Positions 1 to 11,888 of a stretch of DNA of 64,000 bases are shown here, one piece after another. The notes below the pieces were generated by a model. The model was given only the letters and a program-made list of their open reading frames with translations, had not been told where the DNA came from and did no database searches. Source of the DNA: Paenibacillus aceti (GTDB lineage Bacteria > Bacillota > Bacilli > Paenibacillales > Paenibacillaceae); NCBI RefSeq assembly GCF_003614185.1, contig NZ_KZ987724.1:4477743-4541742 (forward strand), written 5' to 3'. A program made the position numbers and the translations under genes. Each line of letters opens with the position of its first letter. Position 1 is the stretch's first letter.

Positions 1-1
1 G

Positions 2-130
2 GGGAAGGCAAAAGCAAGAGCTATTCATGCTGTGCTCAAATTCGGACAGGAAGATATTCTGGTCGTGGATGAAGCGGCAGCGGTTGAAATTGTGAAAGAG
101 ATCGAACGGCAGGGACATGGTTCAGAATAA
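2..130 (+). CDS. cggR: CggR-type glycolytic repressor, C-terminal fragment
   Basis: Only the last 42 codons are in the window; the gene starts upstream of base 1. The frame ends in the TAA at 128-130. The peptide contains KARAIHAVLKFGQEDILVVDE, the end of the sugar-phosphate-binding SorC/DeoR-like domain that CggR shares. CggR represses the gapA operon in Bacillales and is relieved by fructose-1,6-bisphosphate. Placement 84 bases upstream of gapA on the same strand is the conserved arrangement and is the main reason for the name. The operator would lie upstream of this gene, outside the window. Confidence 0.8.
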   Translation, partial: GKAKARAIHAVLKFGQEDILVVDEAAAVEIVKEIERQGHGSE

Positions 131-214
131 TTAGGTAGAATGACTATGGTTTACTCATGACAGGCTTACTTGCCTTGTCTTGATTAATAAAAAAGAACAC
201 TGGGAGGATCAATC

Positions 215-1225
215 ATGAGTGTAAAAGTAGGTATTAATGGATTTGGACGTATTGGACGTTTGGCTTTCCGTCGTATTCAAAATGTTGAAGGCATCGAAGT
301 AGTAGCAATCAATGACCTGACAGATGCTAAAATGTTGGCTCATTTGTTGAAATATGATACTACGCAAGGAAAATTTGATGGCGAAGTTGAAGTTCATGAC
401 GGCTTCTTCAAAGTTAACGGTAAAGAAGTTAAGGTTCTTGCTAACCGCAACCCTGAAGAATTGCCTTGGGCAGAACTTGGCGTAGATATCGTTCTCGAGT
501 GCACAGGCTTCTTCACAACAAAAGAAAAAGCTGAACTTCACCTTAAAGGCGGCGCTAAAAAAGTCGTTATCTCCGCTCCAGCTACTGGCGACATGAAGAC
601 AGTTGTATACAACGTTAACCATGAAATCCTTGATGGCTCCGAAACTGTTATCTCCGGTGCTTCTTGCACAACGAACTGTTTGGCTCCTATGGCTAAAGTA
701 CTTCAAGACAAATTCGGCATCGTAGAAGGCTTGATGACTACGATCCACGCATATACTGGCGACCAAAACACTTTGGATGCTCCTCATGCGAAAAGTGACT
801 TCCGTCGTGCGCGTGCAGCTGCTGAGAACATCGTTCCTAACACCACTGGTGCTGCTAAAGCAATCGGTCTGGTAATCCCAGAATTGCAAGGCAAATTGGA
901 TGGCGCAGCTCAACGTGTACCGGTTCCAACTGGTTCCCTGACTGAGCTTGTAACTGTTCTTGATAAGAACGTTACTGTTGACGAAGTTAACGCAGCAATG
1001 AAGGAAGCTTCCGATCCAGAAACTTATGGCTACACTGAAGATCCTATCGTATCTTCCGACATCAAGGGTATGACTTTCGGTTCCCTGTTCGACGCTACGC
1101 AAACAAAAGTATTGACTGTTGGCGACAAACAACTCGTTAAAACTGTAGCATGGTACGACAATGAAATGTCCTACACTGCTCAATTGGTTCGTACTTTGGA
1201 ATTCTTCGCTAAGAAAGTTAAGTAA
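215..1225 (+). CDS. gapA: Glyceraldehyde-3-phosphate dehydrogenase, type I
   Basis: Cytosolic NAD-dependent GAPDH, converting glyceraldehyde-3-phosphate to 1,3-bisphosphoglycerate. The 336-residue protein has the N-terminal Rossmann motif [12 protein letters not shown] (residues 3-14), the catalytic SCTTNC with the nucleophile at about Cys151, and the C-terminal WYDNEMSY signature. A GGGAGG ribosome binding site lies about 8 bases before the ATG. It follows cggR and precedes pgk, so it is the catabolic paralogue. Codon choice is noticeably more biased than in later parts of the window, as expected for a highly expressed gene. A 13-bp perfect hairpin follows the stop and may set gapA mRNA level relative to the downstream genes. 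Confidence 0.98.
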   Translation: MSVKVGINGFGRIGRLAFRRIQNVEGIEVVAINDLTDAKMLAHLLKYDTTQGKFDGEVEVHDGFFKVNGKEVKVLANRNPEELPWAELGVDIVLECTGFFTTKEKAELHLKGGAKKVVISAPATGDMKTVVYNVNHEILDGSETVISGASCTTNCLAPMAKVLQDKFGIVEGLMTTIHAYTGDQNTLDAPHAKSDFRRARAAAENIVPNTTGAAKAIGLVIPELQGKLDGAAQRVPVPTGSLTELVTVLDKNVTVDEVNAAMKEASDPETYGYTEDPIVSSDIKGMTFGSLFDATQTKVLTVGDKQLVKTVAWYDNEMSYTAQLVRTLEFFAKKVK

Positions 1226-1250
1226 TTTACGCTATTTCCGAATATACAAT

Positions 1251-1290
1251 ACCAAAGAGGAGTGACCTGCCTTAAGGACTCCTCTTTGGT
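1251..1290 (+). terminator. Hairpin between gapA and pgk (terminator or mRNA stabiliser)
   Basis: Arms ACCAAAGAGGAGT and ACTCCTCTTTGGT are perfect 13-nt reverse complements around a 14-nt loop. No clean U-tract follows, so it may be a partial terminator or a 3' stabilising/processing structure rather than a full stop. Uncoupling gapA from pgk-tpiA-gpmI-eno is common in Bacillales. Confidence 0.65.
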
Positions 1291-1485
1291 TCATGGATTG
1301 AATTATTATTATTTTGTAAATCTAAGTTTTTAGATGGACATTCACACACACATAATTAAATTATAGATATAGAGAGCAATACCGCTTAGGAGAGAAATCG
1401 AAAGTCATATTAAGATTTGTGAGGGGCTAGCCACGTCATTATGATAGGAGCGGCACCGCGCATATTTAATAGGAGGAACGTGGAG

Positions 1486-2667
1486 ATGAACAAGAAAAGC
1501 GTACGTGATGTAGAAGTAACCGGCAAACGTGTATTTGTACGTGTAGATTTTAACGTGCCAATGCAGGACGGCCAAATTACGGATGATACCCGGATTCGTG
1601 AAACACTGCCTACTGTGAAGTACCTGATCGACAATGGTGCTAAAGTGATTCTTGCCAGCCACTTGGGTCGTCCAAAGGGTCAAGTGAATGAATCGATGCG
1701 TCTTACTGTTCCTGCTCAACGCTTGTCCGAGCTGCTTGGCAAGGAAGTTACCAAGGTAGACGAAGCTGTAGGTGCTGCAGTAAAAGCGAAAGTCGACGCT
1801 ATGAACAACGGCGATGTACTGGTGCTTGAAAATGTTCGTTTCTATCCAGGGGAAGAGAAGAATGACACTGAATTGGCTAAGCAATTCGCCGAATTGGCTG
1901 ACTTGTTCGTGAATGATGCTTTTGGCGCGGCTCACCGTGCACATGCCTCGACAGAAGGCATCGCTCATTTCTTGCCTGCTGTATCCGGCCTTTTGATGGA
2001 GAAAGAATTGTCCGTACTCGGCAAAGCGTTGTCCAATCCGGATCGTCCTTTCACGGCCATTATCGGTGGGTCCAAGGTTAAGGATAAGATCGATGTAATC
2101 GACAACTTGCTTAACATCGCTGACAATGTATTGATCGGCGGCGGCCTGGCTTACACCTTCTTCAAGGCGCAAGGCCATGAAATCGGGAAATCTCTGCTTG
2201 ATGATACGAAGCTCGATGCATCGCTCGGATTCATCGAAAAAGCGAAGAAGCTCGGTAAGAACTTCTATCTTCCAGTGGATTGTATCGTAGCTGATGATTT
2301 CAGCGCTGAAGCGAACCACAAGGCAGTGGATATCGACAGCATTCCTGCAGATTGGGAAGGCGTGGACATCGGGCCGAAGACGCGTGCACTTTATGCGGAC
2401 GTGATCAAGAATTCCAAATTGGTTGTATGGAACGGACCGATGGGCGTATTCGAAATCGATATCTTCGCTAACGGAACGAAAGAAGTGGCTGAAGCTTGCG
2501 CAGCAACTGAAGGCTATACCATTATCGGCGGCGGTGATTCCGCAGCAGCAGCTGAGAAATTCCACCTGGCTGATAAGATGGATCATATCTCCACTGGCGG
2601 TGGCGCTTCCCTGGAATTCATGGAAGGCAAGGCGCTTCCAGGCGTAGTGGCTCTGAACGATAAGTAA
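1486..2667 (+). CDS. pgk: Phosphoglycerate kinase
   Basis: Transfers phosphate from 1,3-bisphosphoglycerate to ADP in glycolysis. The 393-residue protein starts [20 protein letters not shown], carries the PGK signature RVDFNVPM near residue 20, the substrate-binding [10 protein letters not shown] segment and the C-terminal nucleotide-binding GGGDSAAAA / STGGGASLE motifs. The frame is open back to 1441, but ATG 1486 is chosen because AGGAGG at 1471-1476 precedes it at a normal distance and the protein N-terminus then matches the family. It lies about 260 bases after gapA and 37 bases before tpiA. Confidence 0.97.
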   Translation: MNKKSVRDVEVTGKRVFVRVDFNVPMQDGQITDDTRIRETLPTVKYLIDNGAKVILASHLGRPKGQVNESMRLTVPAQRLSELLGKEVTKVDEAVGAAVKAKVDAMNNGDVLVLENVRFYPGEEKNDTELAKQFAELADLFVNDAFGAAHRAHASTEGIAHFLPAVSGLLMEKELSVLGKALSNPDRPFTAIIGGSKVKDKIDVIDNLLNIADNVLIGGGLAYTFFKAQGHEIGKSLLDDTKLDASLGFIEKAKKLGKNFYLPVDCIVADDFSAEANHKAVDIDSIPADWEGVDIGPKTRALYADVIKNSKLVVWNGPMGVFEIDIFANGTKEVAEACAATEGYTIIGGGDSAAAAEKFHLADKMDHISTGGGASLEFMEGKALPGVVALNDK

Positions 2668-2677
2668 GCAGAAATAA

Positions 2678-3457
<780 letters not shown>

Positions 3458-3458
3458 G

Positions 3459-5006
3459 ATGACGACTCCAAAACCGGTAGCATTAATCATCATGGACGGC
3501 TTCGGACTTCGTAACGAAGTAGAGGGCAATGCGGTTGCACAAGCGACTAAGCCTAACTATGACCGTTATTTGAAGCAATATCCTCATTCGACCTTGACCG
3601 CTAGTGGCGAAGCTGTAGGGCTTCCAGAAGGTCAAATGGGGAACTCCGAAGTCGGTCACCTCAACATCGGTGCAGGTCGGATCGTGTATCAAGATTTGAC
3701 TCGGATTTCCAAATCGATTCGCGAAGGTGAATTCTTTGAGAATGAGACCTTGTTAAACGCGGTACGCAGCGCCAAGAACAAAGGCAAGAAGCTTCATCTA
3801 TACGGCCTTCTGTCGGATGGCGGCGTCCATAGCCATATTAATCATATGCTGGCGATGCTCGACCTGGCTAAGAAAGAGGGTATGCATGATATATATATTC
3901 ATGCTTTCCTCGATGGCCGCGACGTAGCTCCAGATAGCGCGAAGAGATATCTTGAGATTCTGATCAATAAAATTAATGAAGTGGGCATCGGCAAGATCGC
4001 TACGGTACAAGGCCGTTACTATGCGATGGACCGCGACAAGCGTTGGGAACGGGTGGAGAAATCCTACCGTGCCATCGTATACGGCGAAGGACCAAAATAT
4101 ACCGATCCGATCAAGGCGGTTACGGAATCTTACGAGAAGTCCGTATTTGACGAATTCGTAATGCCTACGGTCATCGTGGATGAGAATGATCAGCCTGTTG
4201 GCTTGGTTGAATCGGAAGATTCCGTAATCTTCCTGAACTTCCGTCCTGACCGGGCGATCCAATTGTCCAACGCTTTTACGAATGAAGATTTCCGCGGCTT
4301 CGACCGTGGACCGAAATGTCCGAAGGATCTCTACTTCGTATGCTTGACCCTGTTCTCGGAGACCGTGAACGGATTTGTGGCTTATTCACCGAAGAACCTG
4401 GATAATACCTTCGGCGAAGTGCTGGTACAGCAAGGTAAGAAGCAGCTTCGTATCGCTGAGACCGAGAAGTATCCACACGTAACCTTCTTCTTCAGTGGCG
4501 GACGTGATGTTGAGCTTCCAGGCGAGACACGCGTACTGATCAATTCGCCGAAGGTTGCAACTTATGACCTTAAGCCTGAGATGAGCGCTTATGAAGTGGC
4601 CGAGGCTTGTGTGAAGGAAATCGAGAAGGATGTGCATGACGCAATCATTCTCAACTTCGCTAACCCGGACATGGTGGGTCACTCCGGTATGCTGGAGCCA
4701 ACGATCAAAGCGGTAGAAGTAACTGACGAATGCGTAGGCAAAGTTGTAGATGCAGTCAAAGCTAAGGGCGGCGTAGTTGTTATTATCGCTGACCATGGTA
4801 ATGCAGATATGGAATTCGACGATCTTGGCCGTCCGCATACAGCTCATACTACTAACCCGGTGCCATTTATCGTGACCGATGAGAACGTAGTGCTTCGCGA
4901 AAGCGGCATTCTGGCTGACGTAGCTCCAACGCTGCTTGATCTGATGGGACTTCCTAAGCCGGAAGAAATGACAGGGCAATCGATGATTGCCAGCCGTAAG
5001 GCATAA
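3459..5006 (+). CDS. gpmI: 2,3-bisphosphoglycerate-independent phosphoglycerate mutase
   Basis: Converts 3-phosphoglycerate to 2-phosphoglycerate through a phosphoserine intermediate and needs Mn2+. The 515-residue protein belongs to the alkaline-phosphatase superfamily: MDGFGL carries metal-ligand Asp13, [10 protein letters not shown] carries the nucleophile at Ser63, and the C-terminal blocks [11 protein letters not shown] and ADHGNAD hold further metal ligands. The frame is open upstream inside tpiA (to 3396), but ATG 3459 follows GAGGGGGC near the tpiA stop and gives the normal family N-terminus [16 protein letters not shown]. There is one base between the tpiA stop and this start. Confidence 0.97.
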   Translation: MTTPKPVALIIMDGFGLRNEVEGNAVAQATKPNYDRYLKQYPHSTLTASGEAVGLPEGQMGNSEVGHLNIGAGRIVYQDLTRISKSIREGEFFENETLLNAVRSAKNKGKKLHLYGLLSDGGVHSHINHMLAMLDLAKKEGMHDIYIHAFLDGRDVAPDSAKRYLEILINKINEVGIGKIATVQGRYYAMDRDKRWERVEKSYRAIVYGEGPKYTDPIKAVTESYEKSVFDEFVMPTVIVDENDQPVGLVESEDSVIFLNFRPDRAIQLSNAFTNEDFRGFDRGPKCPKDLYFVCLTLFSETVNGFVAYSPKNLDNTFGEVLVQQGKKQLRIAETEKYPHVTFFFSGGRDVELPGETRVLINSPKVATYDLKPEMSAYEVAEACVKEIEKDVHDAIILNFANPDMVGHSGMLEPTIKAVEVTDECVGKVVDAVKAKGGVVVIIADHGNADMEFDDLGRPHTAHTTNPVPFIVTDENVVLRESGILADVAPTLLDLMGLPKPEEMTGQSMIASRKA

Positions 5007-5049
5007 TTATTAAGATCTTTTTGCAAGATAGCTAATATAACTTAATTAA

Positions 5050-6369
<1,320 letters not shown>

Positions 6370-6489
6370 GATACAGAGGGATTCAACAGAATGCCGCTCA
6401 GTTATACACCAAGTCAGTCATCAAGATAAAAGAGGCGGCTTAAGCAACTATACTAGCTAGTTCGAAACATCATAGTCAGTCAATAAGGG

Positions 6490-6525
6490 AAGGGCCTGTC
6501 CGAGACGTCGGCAGGTCCTTTTCTG
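6490..6525 (+). terminator. Rho-independent terminator of the glycolytic operon
   Basis: AAGGGCCTGTC pairs with GGCAGGTCCTT (two G-U pairs) and is followed by TTTTCTGTT. It separates eno from secG. Confidence 0.8.
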
Positions 6526-6555
6526 TTGGCGGCTCTTCCAATTTAGTATATCCAG

Positions 6556-6584
6556 TTGTTATTCCCTGGGTATTGTGCTACAAT
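6556..6584 (+). promoter_or_regulatory. SigmaA-type promoter for secG
   Basis: TTGTTA at 6556-6561, a 17-base spacer, then TACAAT at 6579-6584, about 80 bases before the secG start and just after the eno terminator. Confidence 0.65.
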
Positions 6585-6662
6585 AATAGTGCTGTTTTTA
6601 TATCTAAAATTATGTTGCTAAGGAAATAGATTTCCGCATTTCTACTTAGGAGGTGGATTTGG

Positions 6663-6896
6663 ATGAATGTCTTTTTAGAGGTACTGCTCGTTATTTTCTC
6701 TGTGGGTTTGATTGTAGTTGTATTGCTGCAGGAAGGAAAGAGCGCAGGTCTCGCCGGTGCCATCTCCGGGGGTGCAGAACATCTCTTTGGCAAGAAGAAA
6801 GCTCGCGGTCTGGAGCTTGTGCTGGAGCGGACTACCATCGCTCTGGCGGTCGGATTCTTCGTTATGGCGATTGTAGTTGCCATCTTTGCGAAGTAA
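6663..6896 (+). CDS. secG: Preprotein translocase subunit SecG
   Basis: Small integral membrane subunit of the SecYEG translocon. The 77-residue protein has two transmembrane segments (about residues 3-22 and 54-75) separated by the conserved loop [19 protein letters not shown], which is diagnostic of SecG. AGGAGGTGG precedes the ATG. It has its own promoter (6556) and terminator (6921) and sits upstream of rnr and smpB, the usual order in Bacillales. Confidence 0.95.
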   Translation: MNVFLEVLLVIFSVGLIVVVLLQEGKSAGLAGAISGGAEHLFGKKKARGLELVLERTTIALAVGFFVMAIVVAIFAK

Positions 6897-6920
6897 CCTG
6901 TCAACTCTCATAATGAAATG

Positions 6921-6966
6921 AAGGGGTTGTCCTTATCGTTAAGATATCAGGGACAATCCTTTTTTG
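6921..6966 (+). terminator. Rho-independent terminator after secG
   Basis: AAGGGGTTGTCC and GGGACAATCCTT form a stem with G-U pairs across a loop of about 17 bases, followed by a T-tract at 6960-6965. Confidence 0.8.
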
Positions 6967-7098
6967 TATATCCTTGTGAGGATTAGCATGGAAGGCAGGG
7001 ATGTAAAGAACGCAATTCGTGTATACTAAAGTATATACCAAAATACTAATACTTACCGGTAAATGGACAGTGGACAGGCCGGCCTGAGGTGGGAGTTT

Positions 7099-9894
7099 AT
7101 GATAACAGAAGCAGAACTGCTTGCATTTATGCGTGAACAGGCATATAAACCGATGACATACCAGGAATTAGAGCAATATTTTCAAATATCCGATGCCGCG
7201 GAGTTTAAGGAATTTCTCAAGCTGTTGAACCAGTTGGAGCAGGAAGGGACCATCTTATTAACACGCAGCCAGCGCTATGGAGTGCCTGAGCGGATGAACC
7301 TGGTTAGGGGTCGCCTGCAGGCACATGCCAAGGGGTTTGCTTTCCTGATTCCTGAGGATCGCGAGCATCCGGATGTATATATTCATGCGAATGATCTGAA
7401 GAGTGCCATGAACGGCGATACGGTGCTGGTGAGGATTAATTCCAAGAGCGTCGCCGGCGGCAAGCTGGAGGGCGAAGTGGTTCGCATCGTCAACCGGGCG
7501 GTTGTCCAAGTGGTCGGTGTCTTCCAGAGCTTTGAGGCTTATGGATTCGTACTGCCGGATGATAAGCGGATTAATCGTGATATTTTTATTCCGAAGGAGT
7601 CTTTTGCCGGGGCAGTTGATGGGGAGAAGGTCGTCGTTCGGATTGTAAACTATCCTGAGGGAAGGTCGTCGGCGGAAGGCGAGATTATTGAAATTCTCGG
7701 GCATAAGGACGATCCGGGCGTGGATATTCTCTCGATTATTCGCAAGCATCAGCTTCCAGAAGCGTTTCCTGATGATGTGATGGCAGAGGCGATGGATGCG
7801 CCTGATGAGATTGCGGAGGAAGAGATTGGGAAGCAGGGGCGGCGTGATCTGCGCGATAAGGTGATCGTCACGATTGATGGCGAGGATGCGAAGGACCTGG
7901 ATGATGCGGTCAATGTAGAGCTGCTGCCCAACGGGCATTACAAGCTCGGCGTGCATATTGCCGATGTAGGCTATTATGTCAGGGAAGGCTCCAAGCTGGA
8001 TCAGGAGGCTTATAATCGCGGCTGTAGCGTCTATCTGGTCGATCGGGTGATTCCAATGTTGCCGCATCGGCTGTCGAATGGAATTTGCTCCCTGAATCCG
8101 AAGGTAGACCGCTTCACGCTGTCCTGTGAGATGGAGTTTGATGAGAAGCTGCATGTGGTGAAGCATGATATTTTTACGAGTGTGATCCGTACAACGGAGC
8201 GAATGACTTATACGAATGTCCGCAAGATCCTACAGGATGAAGATGTGGAAGTAACCGAGCGTTACAGCGATCTGGTCGATATGTTCAAGACGATGCGGGA
8301 TCTGGCTATGAAGCTGCGCTCGAAGCGGATGAAGCGCGGAGCGGTTGATTTCGACTTCGAAGAAGCGAAGGTACTCGTAGATGAGAGCGGCAAGGTCACG
8401 GATATTGTCAAAAGAGAGCGCTCGATTGCCGAGCAGATCATCGAGGAATTCATGCTGGCGGCGAATGAGACGGTGGCGGAGCATTTCCACTGGCTGAAGG
8501 TGCCGTTCATCTATCGGATTCATGAAGATCCCGATCAGGAGAAACTGATGAACTTCATGGCTTTTGCTGCTAATTTCGGTTACACCGTGAAGGGCGGTAA
8601 GAGCAATAAGGTGCATCCGCGTGCGTTGCAGACGCTGTTGGAGGATATTCAGGGCACGAAGGAACAGACGGTGATCAGCACGATGATGCTGCGGTCGATG
8701 AAGCAGGCGAAGTATGATGCGGAGAGCACGGGGCATTTCGGTCTGGCTGCAGAGTTCTATACACACTTCACCTCGCCGATCCGTCGGTATCCTGACCTGG
8801 TGATCCATCGGATTATCCGTGAGGTGATTGAGCATAACGGGGTGCTGCCTGCGGATCGGCAGGAGTATCTGGTGAGTCGCATGAAGGAGATTGCGCAGCA
8901 ATCGTCTGAGCGTGAGCGAGTAGCGGTGGAAGCGGAGCGGGATACCGAGCAGCTGAAGAAGGCCGAATATATGCTGGACAAGGTCGGCGAGGTATTCACG
9001 GGCATGATCAGCAGTGTGACGAGCTTCGGGATGTTCATCGAGCTGGAGAACACGGTTGAGGGCCTGATTCGCTTGAGCGCGATGACCGATGACTATTATC
9101 ATTTCCATGAGCAGCATATGGCGCTGATTGGGGAGCGGACTTCGCGGATTTTCCGGATCGGCGATGAGGTCGAGATTCGTGTAGCTCGTGTGAATATGGA
9201 TGATCATACGATCGATTTCGAGCTGGTAGATATGAAGCCGAGGAAGCGCGGAGATTCCTCCTTTGATGGAGGGCCTGATTCGCGCGGTGGATCCAAAGTG
9301 GGGAAACGGCGTGGCGAGCGCGGTGGTTCTGGTGAAGGCTCTGGTGGCAGAGCTAAAACTGGCGTTAGTGCTGGTGCTGGAGGTAAGTCAGGTGGCAAGA
9401 AGGGGAAACTCGGTAAGGCTGGAAGTAAGAGCGAGCGCAAAGACAAAGCCAAGGGCGGCGGTAAGAGTGGCAAGTCGGGGAAAGGCTCGACGATTCAAGC
9501 TGGTGCGGATCAGCCCGTTGTTGGTGAGGATTGGATCGATAGTATACCTGTTGACAACGGTGTGTATAAGGCGAAGCGGGGCAAGCGCGGTAAGAAGGCG
9601 GCTGCTGGTGGTGCAGGCGCAGCAGCCGGGATCGCGCTTGGCGGCGAGAGTAGCAAGCGCAGGGGCTCCACCGCGGGCGATGGCGCAGGTGATGCGCCCG
9701 CGGTGAGCTTTGGCTTCGGCTCCGGTAAGGGTGGCTATGCCGCCGGGTCGGTTGCCGTCAGCCGCGATGGTGGTAGTTATCGTGGTGGTGAGAAGCGCTC
9801 GCGGAAGGACAAGCCTGGAGGCGATGGCTCCCGCAGCAAAGCCAAGTCCGGCGGCAATAGTACCGCAGCCTTCGTACGTAAGAAGAAGAAGTAA
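7099..9894 (+). CDS. rnr: Ribonuclease R with a long basic low-complexity tail
   Basis: Processive 3'-5' exoribonuclease of the RNB family, working with SmpB/tmRNA in degrading stalled mRNAs and in structured-RNA turnover. The 931-residue protein has an N-terminal winged-helix/cold-shock region, the RNB catalytic centre [11 protein letters not shown] at about residue 258, and an S1 domain at about 628-713. The remaining ~218 residues are Gly/Ser/Lys/Arg-rich and probably disordered; this tail is much longer than in Bacillus subtilis RNase R. The frame is open to 7063, but ATG 7099 follows GAGGTGGGAG and gives the family-like start MITEAELL. rnr, smpB and ssrA are adjacent and functionally linked. 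Confidence 0.95.
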   Translation: MITEAELLAFMREQAYKPMTYQELEQYFQISDAAEFKEFLKLLNQLEQEGTILLTRSQRYGVPERMNLVRGRLQAHAKGFAFLIPEDREHPDVYIHANDLKSAMNGDTVLVRINSKSVAGGKLEGEVVRIVNRAVVQVVGVFQSFEAYGFVLPDDKRINRDIFIPKESFAGAVDGEKVVVRIVNYPEGRSSAEGEIIEILGHKDDPGVDILSIIRKHQLPEAFPDDVMAEAMDAPDEIAEEEIGKQGRRDLRDKVIVTIDGEDAKDLDDAVNVELLPNGHYKLGVHIADVGYYVREGSKLDQEAYNRGCSVYLVDRVIPMLPHRLSNGICSLNPKVDRFTLSCEMEFDEKLHVVKHDIFTSVIRTTERMTYTNVRKILQDEDVEVTERYSDLVDMFKTMRDLAMKLRSKRMKRGAVDFDFEEAKVLVDESGKVTDIVKRERSIAEQIIEEFMLAANETVAEHFHWLKVPFIYRIHEDPDQEKLMNFMAFAANFGYTVKGGKSNKVHPRALQTLLEDIQGTKEQTVISTMMLRSMKQAKYDAESTGHFGLAAEFYTHFTSPIRRYPDLVIHRIIREVIEHNGVLPADRQEYLVSRMKEIAQQSSERERVAVEAERDTEQLKKAEYMLDKVGEVFTGMISSVTSFGMFIELENTVEGLIRLSAMTDDYYHFHEQHMALIGERTSRIFRIGDEVEIRVARVNMDDHTIDFELVDMKPRKRGDSSFDGGPDSRGGSKVGKRRGERGGSGEGSGGRAKTGVSAGAGGKSGGKKGKLGKAGSKSERKDKAKGGGKSGKSGKGSTIQAGADQPVVGEDWIDSIPVDNGVYKAKRGKRGKKAAAGGAGAAAGIALGGESSKRRGSTAGDGAGDAPAVSFGFGSGKGGYAAGSVAVSRDGGSYRGGEKRSRKDKPGGDGSRSKAKSGGNSTAAFVRKKKK

Positions 9895-9954
9895 GCAGGT
9901 TACAGGTTGCTGCTAAGGTTATTAGGTGGAAGTAAAAGGGCAATTTGATAATTA

Positions 9955-9990
9955 GAGCGGATGGAGCGGGATGCTGCGTTCGCTCTTTTT
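9955..9990 (+). terminator. Rho-independent terminator after rnr
   Basis: GAGCGGATG pairs with CGTTCGCTC (two G-U pairs) across a 13-base loop, followed by TTTTT. The rest of the 9895-10501 gap is AT-rich; apart from two imperfect 30-base repeats near 10025 and 10055 and the smpB promoter I see nothing in it. Confidence 0.8.
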
Positions 9991-10421
9991 CAAATGGTTT
10001 TATCATAGTTGCAGCTTAAATTGGAGAATTGTCCTCTGTATAGGGACTTTTTGAAGAATTGTCTTTTAAATAGTGGACATTAATGAAGAATTAAAATCAG
10101 CAAACGCCAGCTTCATAAACACAAAATGTAGATTATTTTTATGTAATATAACTATATATTGATTATTGTGTCTTGCCCTCAACATATACCTGGTGTCCAC
10201 CATTTGAAAAACATTTTACCTGATTTGTCCGTGTAGAGGAGACGGAAGGAGGGGATTGTATAGATTAAGCTATATATAGTTTTATATATTTACTGCAAGT
10301 GAATAATATATCAGGAAAATGCAGAGCTAAGTATGCTAATTCTATATGTAAAAGGGGATGTATTCTCTGGAAATTCTGATGTTGATTATGCCGTGGGCCA
10401 TTTGCGAGAGGGTGCAAAATC

Positions 10422-10450
10422 TTGATTTTAGACTGCAGAATTGTTACAAT
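10422..10450 (+). promoter_or_regulatory. SigmaA-type promoter for smpB
   Basis: TTGATT at 10422-10427, a 17-base spacer, and TACAAT at 10445-10450 preceded by TGT, giving an extended -10. It is about 50 bases before the smpB ATG. Confidence 0.6.
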
Positions 10451-10501
10451 TAATCTCTAGCGTAATTGCTCAAATCAGTTGAGGGATGAGGAGGAAAGGA
10501 C

Positions 10502-10981
10502 ATGGGCAAGAAGAATGATGGCAAGGTTTTGGCGCAGAATAAGAAAGCTTCCCATGACTACTTCATCGAGGAGACTTTTGAGGCAGGTATGGTGCTGACG
10601 GGTACGGAGATTAAATCAGTCCGCAATGCCCGGGTGAATATTAATGATGCTTTTGCGACGATTCGTAATGGCGAAATTCATATTCATAATATGCATATCA
10701 GTCCTTTTGAGCAAGGGAATCGCTTCAATCCAACCGATCCAACCCGTGCACGTAAGCTGCTGATGCATAAGTCGCAGATTCATAAGCTGCTGGGTCTATC
10801 CAAGCAAGAAGGCTATTCGATTGTACCGCTGAAGATTTATGTGCGCAACGGATATGCAAAGCTGTTGATCGGGCTGGGTAAAGGGAAGAAGCAATACGAC
10901 AAGCGTGAGGCCGCTGCTAAGCGTGATGCTCAGCGCGATATCCAGCGTATTTTGCGGGAGAAGCAGAAAGTCGCCAGATAA
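10502..10981 (+). CDS. smpB: SsrA-binding protein SmpB
   Basis: Binds the tRNA-like domain of tmRNA and delivers it to stalled ribosomes for trans-translation. The 159-residue protein has the oligonucleotide-binding-fold core with [24 protein letters not shown], the RNA-contacting run of Arg/Asn residues, and the basic C-terminal tail ([16 protein letters not shown]) that mimics the missing anticodon/codon in the decoding centre. GAGGAAAGG precedes the ATG. ssrA begins 169 bases downstream, so both partners of the rescue system are adjacent. Confidence 0.98.
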   Translation: MGKKNDGKVLAQNKKASHDYFIEETFEAGMVLTGTEIKSVRNARVNINDAFATIRNGEIHIHNMHISPFEQGNRFNPTDPTRARKLLMHKSQIHKLLGLSKQEGYSIVPLKIYVRNGYAKLLIGLGKGKKQYDKREAAAKRDAQRDIQRILREKQKVAR

Positions 10982-11052
10982 TTGAGAATTCTTTGTGGCG
11001 GTGGCATGTGAGCTTTTTCATAATGATGCCTGTTCTTCCTTCAAGTCCATAG

Positions 11053-11080
11053 TTAAGATGGATGTGAAGTGTGTTATACT
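11053..11080 (+). promoter_or_regulatory. Promoter for ssrA
   Basis: TTAAGA at 11053-11058, a 16-base spacer, and TATACT at 11075-11080 preceded by TGT (extended -10). It lies about 70 bases before the mature tmRNA 5' end, which suggests a processed leader. Confidence 0.55.
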
Positions 11081-11150
11081 TAGTTATGTAAGATGCAAAA
11101 TGTATTATGCACCTTTGCCGGATACTCTTGAGATCCAGCCTTTCTATTAC

Positions 11151-11512
11151 GGGGGCGTTTATGGATTCGACGGGGGTAGTTCGAGCATGGGTAGCGGGTA
11201 GTGGGGACGCGTCCGCTTCATCAACGCTAAAGCCAATTAAACGGCAAACAACAAAACAACTTCGCATTAGCAGCTTAATAACCTGTTAGCGAGCTCCTCC
11301 CTTGCATCGCCCATGTGCCAGGATAGGGGCCCAACTTTAGTGGGATACGCTGTCCAGTCTCCGCCTGGGGCTGGCTGAAGAAGACAATCAGGCTGACCTT
11401 AGCGATAGCCGGTTACGGGGCGCTTGCTAAGGTGACATCAAAACCGTGACTACACCCGTAGACACCTATGTGGCGTTGCCTTCGGACAGGGGTTCGACTC
11501 CCCTCGCCTCCA
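11151..11512 (+). ncRNA. ssrA: Transfer-messenger RNA (tmRNA)
   Basis: One-piece tmRNA of about 362 nt. The 5' end GGGGGCG pairs with the 3' CGCCTCC to form the acceptor stem, followed by discriminator A. The canonical block TTTATGGATTCGACGG follows the 5' end, and the T-arm CAGGGGTTCGACTCCCC is near the 3' end. The tag reading frame starts at GGC 11243 and encodes GKQQNNFALAA before tandem TAA stops at 11276-11281; the first tag Ala comes from charged tmRNA. The pseudoknot region lies at about 11282-11460. SmpB and RNase R are encoded immediately upstream. Confidence 0.97.
11487..11512 (+). repeat. ssrA 3'-end att-like core, left copy
   Basis: The T-arm and acceptor 3' strand of tmRNA (CAGGGGTTCGACTCCCC then TCGCCTCCA) recurs imperfectly at 21884-21911. 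The 3' end of ssrA is a classic integration target for tyrosine-recombinase elements, so the pair may mark the ends of an old island. Confidence 0.5.
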
Positions 11513-11527
11513 TATGTAGTACCAGTG

Positions 11528-11554
11528 ACGGACACCATGTTGGTGTCCGTTTTT
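11528..11554 (+). terminator. Rho-independent terminator of ssrA
   Basis: ACGGACACCA and TGGTGTCCGT are perfect 10-nt complements around a TGT loop, followed by TTTT. Confidence 0.9.
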
Positions 11555-11672
11555 GCTTGCTCGTATTCTAAGGGGTGGGGTAAACCGCTTCGGCTCTAGG
11601 GCTTCAGGCTACTCTGACGTCGAATACGACATATTTCTGATGATGTATATGGCGGTACCTCTGTACGTAGCA

Positions 11673-11786
11673 GTTTTGATGTCAGCCAAGCAACGCCCCA
11701 TAATCGGCTTTCGCTAGAACCAGACTACTTGTCTTCTCCTGTTTGCCACAGGCGAAGATGGGACAGCATATCCCACTAAAGTGGCT
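11673..11786 (-). ncRNA. Inverted, diverged tmRNA pseudoknot-like sequence
   Basis: Read on the minus strand this segment aligns almost without gaps to 11333-11444 of the neighbouring ssrA, at roughly three quarters identity by eye. The conserved blocks are ACTTTAGTGGGATA, GCTGTCC, CGCCTG, AGAAGACAA, AGCGA, AGCCG, GGGGCG and TGACATCAAAAC, corresponding to the tmRNA pseudoknot region. I cannot find a tag frame ending in ALAA, nor a convincing acceptor stem or T-arm, in the flanks. It may be a decayed second tmRNA, perhaps brought in by a mobile element, or a separate structured RNA. The rest of 11555-12011 has no gene. Confidence 0.55.
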
Positions 11787-11845
11787 AGAAGTGTGTAGGT
11801 GGAAGACAAGAGGCATAAATAGATGTATCATCGTATAGAATGCAA

Positions 11846-11882
11846 AAAACCCAACTCTGCTAACGAAGCGGAGAAGGGTTTT
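11846..11882. terminator. Bidirectional terminator-like hairpin 1
   Basis: AAAACCC/GGGTTTT outer stem and CTCTGC/GCGGAG inner stem enclose the loop TAACGAA, with A-runs upstream and T-runs downstream, so it could work on either strand. It shares an 18-nt apical segment with hairpin 2. Confidence 0.6.
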
Positions 11883-11888
11883 AATTGA

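Noticed and set aside
209-1183. Long minus-strand open frame opposite gapA (also similar frames opposite pgk, eno and rnr)
   Set aside because: These are antisense shadows caused by strong codon bias in highly expressed genes; no ribosome binding sites or recognisable domains.
9204-9706. Pro- or Arg-rich open frames in other frames of the rnr tail
   Set aside because: They follow from the Gly/Lys/Ser-rich repetitive coding of the RNase R tail and have no independent start signals.
10025-10081. Two imperfect ~30-bp direct repeats beginning AGAATTGTC after rnr
   Set aside because: Short, diverged and not found elsewhere by eye; could be chance in AT-rich DNA.
10995-11289. Two short open frames overlapping the smpB-ssrA intergenic region and the tmRNA 5' half
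   Set aside because: They lie in or across the tmRNA gene and its promoter, have no ribosome binding sites and no protein-like composition.
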